From the NCBI GenBank assembly GCA_050084515.1, contig CM114274.1:21390001-21454000 (forward strand): a stretch of DNA of 64,000 nt, given 5' to 3'. Of this stretch, positions 56,968 to 64,000 are shown in pieces. The number at the start of each line of letters is the position of its first letter. Position 1 is the first letter of the stretch. The notes under the pieces are model-generated. The model saw only the letters and a program-made list of their open reading frames with translations, did not search any database and was not told where the DNA came from. This stretch comes from Blasia pusilla (Eukaryota; Marchantiophyta; Marchantiopsida; Blasiales). Both the position numbers and the translations under genes were made by a program.

Positions 56968-58982
56968 GATTGTATCGGAGGGGAATGTCACCCACCACGG
57001 GGATCAGGATGCGATCGGGTGAGGAAGGTGCTACGACGCACCGGGAGAGTACAAGGGGTTCTTGGCGATGCCCTTGTCAATCAGATGCTTGCAAAGGGTG
57101 CTCAGATTAAAAAGAAAACTTGGGCAAATAAGTTTATTTCCCAAGATGCAGCCATAACCATCCTTTGCTGGTCGAAGATACAGGCCGCGAAGAAAAGCGC
57201 TGCATTGGAGCTAGAGCGGAGGGAGAAGGTATCTGTGTCTGAGTGCGCAAAATTCATCAAGATGCTGTATCTGCAGCAACAAAATACACGGCGAGAAAGA
57301 TGCAGCGATACATCAGCATTCTCAACCCCGAACTTGGTCCGGAGTTCTACAAGGAGCTGAAGGCGATTATCAAGCGCTAGCGGAAAAGGGATGAAGATCC
57401 GCATGGTCGGATTGGGGAGAAAGTGTCCCTGGATCGCGTGCATCGGTTTGCGTTGTCCGACATAAGCGAGTTTAGGAGGATCCGACTGATGAAAATCAGT
57501 CTCGAGGGCATAGAGGCCTAGAAGAGGGCGGCACACCATCCTCCGGGTGTGTCCGATCCAATGATCTCCCACTGGCTACGCGAATGGTCGTTCTGGGACG
57601 CGTTGCGGGTTATGGGGAAGTTCGTATTGGACGGTCTGCAAGCAGAGCTCAGAAGATGAGAGCCCATCCCGGATGAAGCAAACCTTGAAAGTTCTGGAGA
57701 TTACGAGGTTTGGCTCGACGACATCCGGGACAAGCCAACCAAAAACCCAAGATTCAAGACCATGTTCAAGGTTTGCGTCCTCCCTCAGGCACAGCTTGAT
57801 GAAGAAGTAGAGGGGAACAAATGGGATCAAGCGAAGAAGAAGCGAGATCTACAGGAGCAGACGGCCGATTCTGTTCGACTAAAAGCTGCCCAACGGATGG
57901 TCTTCAGGTACCTCGTCCAGTGTAAGAACGCAGGTACGTGGGGAAAATTACCAGTAGCCTTGAAGTTGTGGGCTTCGCCGCCGGATGCAGAGACATTCTC
58001 CATGTACGACATAGAGATGGGGCAGCACATGTTCGATTGGGAGGTGGAGAATGGCCCCATTTGGCTTGACTTCAACGACCCTGAAGACATCACTAATAAG
58101 GATTTACGAGTGCTTCATGATGCAGTGGCCTCAAGACAAGACGACATCCCTAATTTCGTGCAGCCTGAAGACTTCTTCGGAAGAGATGCAGAAGAGCAAG
58201 CCCACGAGATAGCTGAGTTGGCTTCCAAGGTCCGAACAGCCAAAGACAAATCCACAGCGGGTCTCAAAGGCAAGGCGAGGGGAGGGACAAATTCAGAGGC
58301 CGAGTCTTCCCAAAGAGAGGCTGAAGATTCAAGGCCAGAGGCGGAATCGTCCGGCGGCGGGGAGAGGGTCGGACCAGGTCCTCGGCGAAAAAACCCCACG
58401 AGTCGAGGTCATAGAGACCCGACAAGCCGTCCGCAGACTCGGGAGAAGCGGAAGCGAGAGGTGCCACGGTTGTCCCAAGGAGAATACAGTCCATCATCCT
58501 TGGGAAGACACAGACAAACAACGACCCGGACAAGCGTCCTCCTTCAGTTCACTCCTTTAGTGGATGAGCTGAAGAGCTTCAGTTCTCAAGCGTCGACACC
58601 AGCCATCGATAAATTGACAACGCTAGGACGGAAGCTCCAATGAAACGGGCACGCTGCCTGGACGGTAAATGGAGTGGTTGAAGAGGTTGCGGTGGATCTC
58701 TTGATCGCTGATCTGCCCTCGGGGTTGCGACTTTGGGGTGAGAATCCGTCGGACGAGGTACCTGAGTGGAATGTGCCGCTCTCTTATGACCAAATTGCGC
58801 TATTGTTCTCCTTTGCAGACGCCTATCTGAGTGACAGAGGCTGCTTCTTGGTGTTGACTGGAGGGAGCGAGGATGAGCTCTTCAACCTCCATTGCGCCAA
58901 GAGGTCGCTAAAGTGGAGGACGGCTCAATCGTGGATCATAAAAAACGAGTACCCACTCTGATCCGCGACGAGTCAGATTCGG

Positions 58983-59473
58983 GTAAGGATCAATTTCTAT
59001 ACTATAATCTCAATTATATTTTAATGATGTGTATAATTAGTGTTTATCTCTGTTGAGTGAGTATAATGAGAGTCAATCTCCGTTTTTTTTGTCCGTGAGC
59101 TACCCGTCGGAAGGCGACGGGTTGCTGGCTTAGAGCAGCCCATGCTCAGCTGAGAGCAACCCGTCGGTTTCCGACAGGTTGCATCTTTCCCACATACACA
59201 GGGAAAACCGTGGCGTGGTACCGTGGTTCTGACGGGTTGCAGTTGCTTTTGGTTTTTCCCTGTGTTTCCGGAAAGCTGCAACCCGTCTGATAGCGACGGG
59301 TTGCTCTCAGGCAAGCATGGGCTGCTCTAGGCCAGCAACCCGTTGCCTTCCGACGGGTTGCTCACGGACAAAAACAACAGAGCCCGACGGGTTGATCCAA
59401 AGTTAGTAATTGAAAATGTTCTCAAGCCGACTTCTTTAGTTGCTGACATTGTTTCCAACGTGCTTATTTATAG
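58983..59473 (+). repeat. pmt intron 3 of copy D with palindromes
   Basis: AT-rich start, then about six palindromes at 59098-59398. Confidence 0.78.
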
Positions 59474-59986
59474 ATGGACCACTCCTACGTCTACTGCTTC
59501 GTTCGGCCCGAGCACGATTTCCAGGTGTTCAAGATCCAGGATCCTGTGGATCCATGCTCAGATGGGTACAGCTTAGATAGTTTGTACAATTCCCCCCCGG
59601 GAATTTACATGCAAGACAGTACCCCACTTCTGGGACAAAGGGAAAAGTCGCCAGCCCTGATGCAAACGCTCATCGAGCTCTGCTTAAGGCCGGGTGACTT
59701 GGTGTTCGACTTAGTTGGACTTTCAGGGGCCAATATCAAAGGCGCCTGGCAGAGTGGCAGGAACATTCTGTGCCTCGAGGGAAGGCAGGAACTGTTTGGC
59801 CTTTGCAAGGAGGCAAAGGCAGAATACGAAAGCCTCCTTGGGGCGTACAACTCTCCACCGAAGCCGAGAGCTCCGGTTCCAGACCCACCCTTGGTAGTGA
59901 CTCCATCGTCACTTCCAACGATTCCAAAAATCGGGAGGGCAAGGCCGAAAGTAATTTTCCAAGAGCTCTCGGACGATGACGAGTGA

Positions 59987-61235
59987 GTTCAAAGAACTCA
60001 ACGACCCAACTTGACTGCAGCATTTGGAGTAGGGAGTTTTTTGATAATGAGGCAAAAGATTTCATAGAATAGATCAAATGTACAGTTCCGAGATTTTTTC
60101 GGATGATATAAAGCAGAAGATTTTTTCGATCGATGGTGGTGCTTGTAAATGTTTGTTGATCATTTTTTGTCTTTTCGAATGTGATCGTCTTTGTACTCCA
60201 CGGATTTCTATTTTGCAACCCGTCGGATTTCTCCTGCTTGCAACTTTCACTTTATGACCACTGCAACCCGTTGGATTTCTCCTCCTTGCAACTTTTCGCT
60301 TTTTGACCACTGCACCCTTTTTACCACGTCCAGGCAACTGTCTCGATTCGGCGGGTTTCTGATCGGACCCTTTCCTTGTTGGTCCAACTTAAGAGGCAGT
60401 CTGGCGGGCTTCTTCCCTTGGCACCTTCCCCTCAACTCGTTAAGGCAGGCGTAGGCTTCTTTTCTTCTCTTAGACGTGTTGGATTCCTTCTACCTGTGCG
60501 GTTGCCATAATGGTAGTACCGGGGACGGAGCAGATATTGATACTGGATGGGTGTCACATTGCATAGCATACAAAGTATCTTGCCGAGGAAGGCGGTGGGA
60601 CTCGAGAGGCAGTTACATGGGACCGTTATGGTGTACCTAGGGGGGCCAAGGCTCTCGGTCGCCAACATTTTTGATCCCCGTCTACAATCGGCCGGAGGAG
60701 CCACTTGAATCAGGACATTCCTTTGGTACTGTCACCGAGGAGAGTTAGGAGTAAATTTGTAGATGACGAGGCTGAAGAAATCATAGACTAGGTGAAATGT
60801 ACATTTCCGAGGTTCCTTCAGAGGTAATAAAGGACGAGATTTTTTCAACCCATAATGGTGTTTGTAAAAGTTTGCTGGAATATGTTTTTGGACTTGTGGA
60901 TTGTGTTCTTTTAGCTACTCAGAATTACAATTCTGCAACCCGTATGATTCCGACTTTTTGCTTTTTGCCCACCGCAACTTTTTAACCATTTCGGAAACCC
61001 GCCGGATTCCGACAGTTATTTCGCTTGAGTGATCGGACTCTATCCCAGTGAGACCAACTTCTGACGCATTGTGGCGGGCTTCTTGACTTTTGGCTCCCCC
61101 CTTCATTCGTCCAACCAGTTGTAGGCTTCTTTTCTTGTCTAAGATGTGCAGGATTCCTACTACCTGTCGGATTGCCATTTTGGATTCCCAACCCGTTAGA
61201 TCGTCGAGGGTGCAGGGTGGAAGAAAATCACTTCT
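59987..61235 (+). pseudogene. 3' segment of pmt side, copy D
   Basis: The pmt TGA overlaps GTGAGT. If the 38-nt stretch up to CTGCAG (60020) were spliced, the frame would continue to WSREFFDNEAKDFIE and a stop at 60070, but 38 nt is very short for a plant intron. Then come palindromes (60215-60350), the DSYYL-type block 60471-60788 (frameshifted) ending DDEAEEIID, palindromes, and the start of the second DSYYL-type block. The two blocks are about 735 bp apart and are tandem duplicates. It is cut at 61235. Confidence 0.55.
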
Positions 61236-61249
61236 AAATTTGAGCAAGA

Positions 61250-62392
61250 GTTTAGGGAGATTGGGGCAGATTCAAGGGTGATGTCATGATTGAATTCTAT
61301 CAAGATGAAGGCAAGTGACACACTAAGGAGCTACACCCAGCGTGTCTAGTAGCTGATAGGGAAGTTGTCCATAGTACCACCAACAAACCTTCAGTTGGAG
61401 TGGTTTATTTCTGGTCTACCAGAGTTGTTGGATTTTGAAGTGAGGAAGGCAAATCCTCAAACATTAGCAGCTGTTGTTGATGTGGCCAAGAGATATGAGA
61501 AGTCAGCCCTACTATCAAAGCCATTTAGGCGAGAGAAGAAGAAGTCAAGAAGAAGGTCAAGTTTGAGGACTCTGATGATAGTGATTAGTACTTGGTGGAG
61601 GACAGAGAAGAGAAGTCTAGCCATCAGAGAGGTAGAGAGACACATCCATCACAACTCACCAAGTTTGTGAAGGATGAAATGCAGACCTTAAGGGCAGCCA
61701 TAGAGGAGGTGAAGGTGCAGATGGCTGATATCAAGAAGAACCGCAAGGCAGTCCCTATGACCCGCACTAATATTTGGTGCACCCGATGCAAGAAGGAGGG
61801 TCACTTCTCTCATGATTGTCAAGTTGATTGGAGGATGATCCAAGAGACGGAGCTGAACTCTCAGGAGCTAGAGCTCAAGGACATAGAGTGTCTGTATGCT
61901 ATTCAACAAGGAGCTCTACCTGCTGATATCAGGGCTAGACCAGGGGGTTCAATACCAAGAATCTCTGGTGCTTGTTGGGAATGTGGGGAGGTTGGACATA
62001 TATCACCTGAGTGTCCACACCGGAGGATGCCTGGGGAGTACATCTTGCTGTGTAGAAATTGCAGCGAAGAGGGGCACAAGGCTTCCAGGTGCCCAAAGCC
62101 TGTGCAACTTAGAGTGTTGCCCCGCTATACCCCAATCCCACCTAGGGAAGAGACAGCCCTCAACTGGTCCAACAAGGCAGCAGCAGAGCAGCAACCAAGG
62201 GACGAGGGCACGACTTCAAATGTCAGATGGATCCAGGAATGTGAAGAGGAGAATGTGTGGAGAGTGTCTACCAGGAGTCAAACCAATGAAGAAAAGGGCA
62301 AGGGGCCTGCAAGAGAAGAGATCAGATCAGGTAGAGAAGAGGAGGAAGAAGCTCCAGCCTTTGAGTTGCTCGATGTTATCAAGAAGTGCTAG
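61250..62392 (+). pseudogene. G4 gag: capsid end and three CCHC zinc knuckles
   Basis: The capsid end is readable in pieces (DTLRSYTQRV, LEWFISGLPELLDF, VAKRYEKSALL) with stops and a frameshift near 61560. The open frame 61592-62392 continues with a coiled coil and three CX2CX4HX4C knuckles: CTRCKKEGHFSHDC, then about 60 residues later CWECGEVGHISPEC and CRNCSEEGHKASRC. It ends in an acidic tail. Gag packages element RNA; the knuckles bind nucleic acid. Three knuckles is more than the usual one or two. Confidence 0.88.
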
Positions 62393-62587
62393 CCCACTTC
62401 AAGAGCTACATACCAAGGAAGGAGAGGCCAATACCAAGAAGACTACAATGGTGGTAAGACCCTCTTTGTCCCCTCGCAATGGAAGGAGTTGCACTACAAC
62501 ATCATCTTTGGACATTGAGAAGAGGTTAGTCAAGTCACCATTGGGCGTTGTTGAAGGATAATCCAAGGTAGCGAAAGCAAGTGTTGG
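62393..62587 (+). other. Gag-protease linker of G4
   Basis: No clear frame. It probably holds decayed coding sequence between the knuckles and protease. Confidence 0.5.
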
Positions 62588-63016
62588 ATGCTGAGAAAGA
62601 CCAAGAGAAGGAAGAGGCTCCCACCTACCATTTCAGAGGTGAGGGTACATGAAGTGGAGGATTGGGAGCACCGAGATCGATTTCTTGAGATTGAAGGGTG
62701 TTTGATCACAAGGGTACCAGTGGATGGAGGTTCAGGTGTGAATATCATGATGGAGCAAACTGCTGCTGACTTGGGTTATACCGTATTCGAGCCTACCCCA
62801 AAGATATTGAGGATGGCTAACCAAGAGGAAGTGGTACCAGTGGGTAAGTTATCTCAAGTAGTTACTAGGATGGGAGAGTTGGAGTATAAGCTGAACTATG
62901 TAGTAATCAGGCTACCCATTCCTGCTACATTCCAAGTTTTGTTGGGAAGGCCTTGGCTGTACAGGCAGGAGTTTTGGAGGATTGGAAGAAGAAAGAGTTT
63001 AGGATTGGTTCAGTAA
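62588..63016 (+). CDS. G4 aspartic protease
   Basis: The 142-codon frame (non-ATG first codon, part of a polyprotein) has the retropepsin active site VDGGSGVNIM (D-x-G-S type) and the later LLGRPWLY block. It would cut the Gag-Pol polyprotein. It ends in a stop at 63014-63016 soon after the LLGRPWLY block, so the link to RT is interrupted by at least one frame change in 63017-63229, a stretch with only short open frames. Confidence 0.85.
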   Translation: MLRKTKRRKRLPPTISEVRVHEVEDWEHRDRFLEIEGCLITRVPVDGGSGVNIMMEQTAADLGYTVFEPTPKILRMANQEEVVPVGKLSQVVTRMGELEYKLNYVVIRLPIPATFQVLLGRPWLYRQEFWRIGRRKSLGLVQ

Positions 63017-63229
63017 GGATCCCATGGGGGCTTGCTAGTAGTAGATGAAGAAGAGCAAGCTTCAGATTGCTGGATGGTGGTGAATGCCTTCAAGACAGCA
63101 ACAGAAAGAGAGTTTGACTTCAACCAACCAGAGGAAGAGCATGCGCACGTCAAGGAAGATGAAGAGCAAGAGGACACCACCAAGACTTGGCCTCTTACAT
63201 CAAATTAAGGAGATCAAACAAGACTAGCT

Positions 63230-64000
63230 ATGGGGAAGAAGAAGAAGAATGAGCATGCCCTGGGAGAACTTGATGTCCCACTCACCAGTGCATGGGTGCA
63301 CCAGCAGCTAATGGAGGATCTAGGTATGAAGGGCTATCATGAGACCTTTGGAAGAGAGCAAGAGGAGGACCTCTCCGCTACTGTAAAACCAATTCAGTAT
63401 GAGAAGACAAGTCTTACGCCAGATATGGAGTTCTATATAGGGAGGACTATCCAAGAGGTGGAGAAAATGGCCTACAAGGAGTTGTTGCTAGAGTTCAAGG
63501 ATGTGTTTTCTTGGTCACATCACGACCTGACTGGAATCTCACTTGAGTATGGAGAACATCGGATAGACTTGAAGGAGGATGCAGTACCCGTTAGGCAAAG
63601 GCAATACAGGCTCAATCCAAAGTACTCCTTGAAGGTGAAGGAGGAGTTGGATAAGCTATTGGAGGCAGGATTTATCTGTCCTGTAAAACATAGTGAGTGG
63701 GTATCCTCCATTGTGATTGTGCCAAAGAAGGTGGGAGCTGATGGAATAGCCAAGATCAGAGTTTGTCAAGACTATAGAAAGTTGAATGAGGCTACCAAGA
63801 AGGACTTCTACCCGCTGCACTTCACTGATATCATACTGGACCATGTAGTTGGTCATGCGGTGTACACTTTCTTGGACGGTATGTCGGTGTACTACAAGAC
63901 CTTCATCAGAGTTGGAGACCAGATCTACACTACATTCACCACTGATTGGGGGACTTATGCATTTCGTAGGATGCCTTTTGGATTATGTAATGCTCACGGT
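63230..64000 (+). CDS. G4 reverse transcriptase, N-terminal part (runs off window)
   Basis: 257 open codons from ATG 63230 to the end. After a linker come the RT fingers (EELDKLLEAGFI, SSIVIVPKK, VCQDYRKLNEAT) and the palm start (TFLDGMSVYY, MPFGLCNA). The catalytic YxDD box would lie just past the window. FLDGMSVYYKTFI replaces the usual FSxxDxxSGYxQI but keeps the first catalytic Asp. It is a different RT lineage from the chromovirus at 45841-47319. Confidence 0.87.
   Translation, partial: MGKKKKNEHALGELDVPLTSAWVHQQLMEDLGMKGYHETFGREQEEDLSATVKPIQYEKTSLTPDMEFYIGRTIQEVEKMAYKELLLEFKDVFSWSHHDLTGISLEYGEHRIDLKEDAVPVRQRQYRLNPKYSLKVKEELDKLLEAGFICPVKHSEWVSSIVIVPKKVGADGIAKIRVCQDYRKLNEATKKDFYPLHFTDIILDHVVGHAVYTFLDGMSVYYKTFIRVGDQIYTTFTTDWGTYAFRRMPFGLCNAHG

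Larger units (their letters stand above)
55026..59986 (+). pseudogene. pmt gene of copy D (reference structure, few stops)
   Basis: Exon 1 55026-55655: coiled coil, stop TAG near 55137. Intron 1 is about 90 bp; its acceptor is changed (CAA for CAG). Exon 2 55747-56218, ParB/sulfiredoxin-like: IPLCRLRTMEYVRE, YVQPYDEHG, WDGNHRFMAW. Intron 2 56219-56967. Exon 3 56968-58982: helical region with frameshifts near 57000-57290 and stops near 57378, 57520 and 57657; open 57762-58640, including a Lys/Arg-rich linker; motif IV VDLLIADLPSGLRLW at 58692-58736. Exon 4 59474-59986, fully open: motif I FDLVGLSG at about 59708, then RNILCLEG, ending ELSDDDE. The ancestral protein is about 1,200 residues. Canonical motifs would be DPPY and DPFxGSG, so catalysis is doubtful. 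Confidence 0.82.
49437..61235. mobile_element. PM-MULE copy D (right tip missing)
   Basis: The left tip reads GAGGTGCGGTAAGAGG, the exact inverse of the right tip of copy B. Transposase minus (53835-49844), centre 53990-54720, pmt plus (55026-59986), 3' segment to 61235. There the sequence changes to retrotransposon G4. It is inserted in the transposase exon of copy F, another PM-MULE-into-PM-MULE event. Confidence 0.85.
61236..64000 (+). mobile_element. Ty3/gypsy retrotransposon G4 (5'-truncated, continues past window)
   Basis: Plus strand: gag end, protease, RT start. No LTR is present at the left; the sequence begins inside gag directly at the broken end of PM-MULE D. It may be the gag-to-RT part of the same family as G1 and G2, but no region overlaps, so this cannot be tested here. 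Confidence 0.85.

Noticed and set aside
55026-59986. pmt as bacterial contamination, given its ParB and methyltransferase features
   Set aside because: Four copies share GT-AG introns in fixed phase and are embedded in transposon structure with target duplications.
61236-64000. G4 as the missing gag-RT part of the G1/G2 family
   Set aside because: Plausible, but no overlapping region exists in the window to prove it, so kept separate.
1-64000. tRNA or rRNA genes
   Set aside because: No cloverleaf-like or rRNA-like segment was recognised on either strand by reading; a tRNAscan run would be needed to be certain.

Overview
This is eukaryotic, plant-type nuclear repeat DNA. It has Ty3/gypsy LTR retrotransposons, one with a chromodomain, a SWIM-finger MULE-type transposase, GT-AG introns and TATAAATA promoters. 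I see no ordinary host gene, rRNA or tRNA. The species cannot be named from the sequence; a streptophyte or land plant with a repeat-rich genome fits best.

Most of the window is copies of one large DNA transposon of about 11.7-12.3 kb, called PM-MULE here. It carries two divergent genes. The transposase-type gene has an N-terminal Cys/His cluster, a MULE-like DDE region and a C-terminal SWIM finger. The second gene, called pmt here, has four main exons: a Lys/Glu-rich coiled coil, a ParB/sulfiredoxin-like domain, a long helical region, and a permuted N6/N4 DNA-methyltransferase fold with degenerate motifs IV and I. The genes share a roughly 1-kb central region with a TATA box at each side. 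That region, the long introns and the 3' segments are packed with a 25-bp palindrome.

Layout. 1-5121: remnant of a plus-oriented pmt copy, split by a truncated minus-strand gypsy (G1, 103-4636). 5122-23148: PM-MULE A (pmt minus, transposase plus), interrupted by gypsy G2 (6197-11932, target duplication GCAAA). 23149-42631: PM-MULE C (opposite orientation), interrupted in pmt exon 3 by PM-MULE B (27747-39443), which is complete to both tips with a 9-bp target duplication. 42632-47339: chromovirus, truncated at its 5' side. 47340-49436: two chimeric PM-MULE pieces. 49437-61235: PM-MULE D (transposase minus, pmt plus), cut at its right end. 61236-64000: 5'-truncated gypsy G4 (gag, protease, start of RT) running off the window.

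Every gene copy has stops, frameshifts or deletions, but the copies complement each other and make the ancestral two-gene design readable. The order of events is PM-MULE spread, PM-MULE inserted into PM-MULE, then retrotransposons inserted into the PM-MULEs. The ParB-plus-methyltransferase pairing recalls bacterial and phage DNA modification proteins. Its presence as an intron-containing gene inside a plant transposon, with the palindrome colonisation, is the most notable content.
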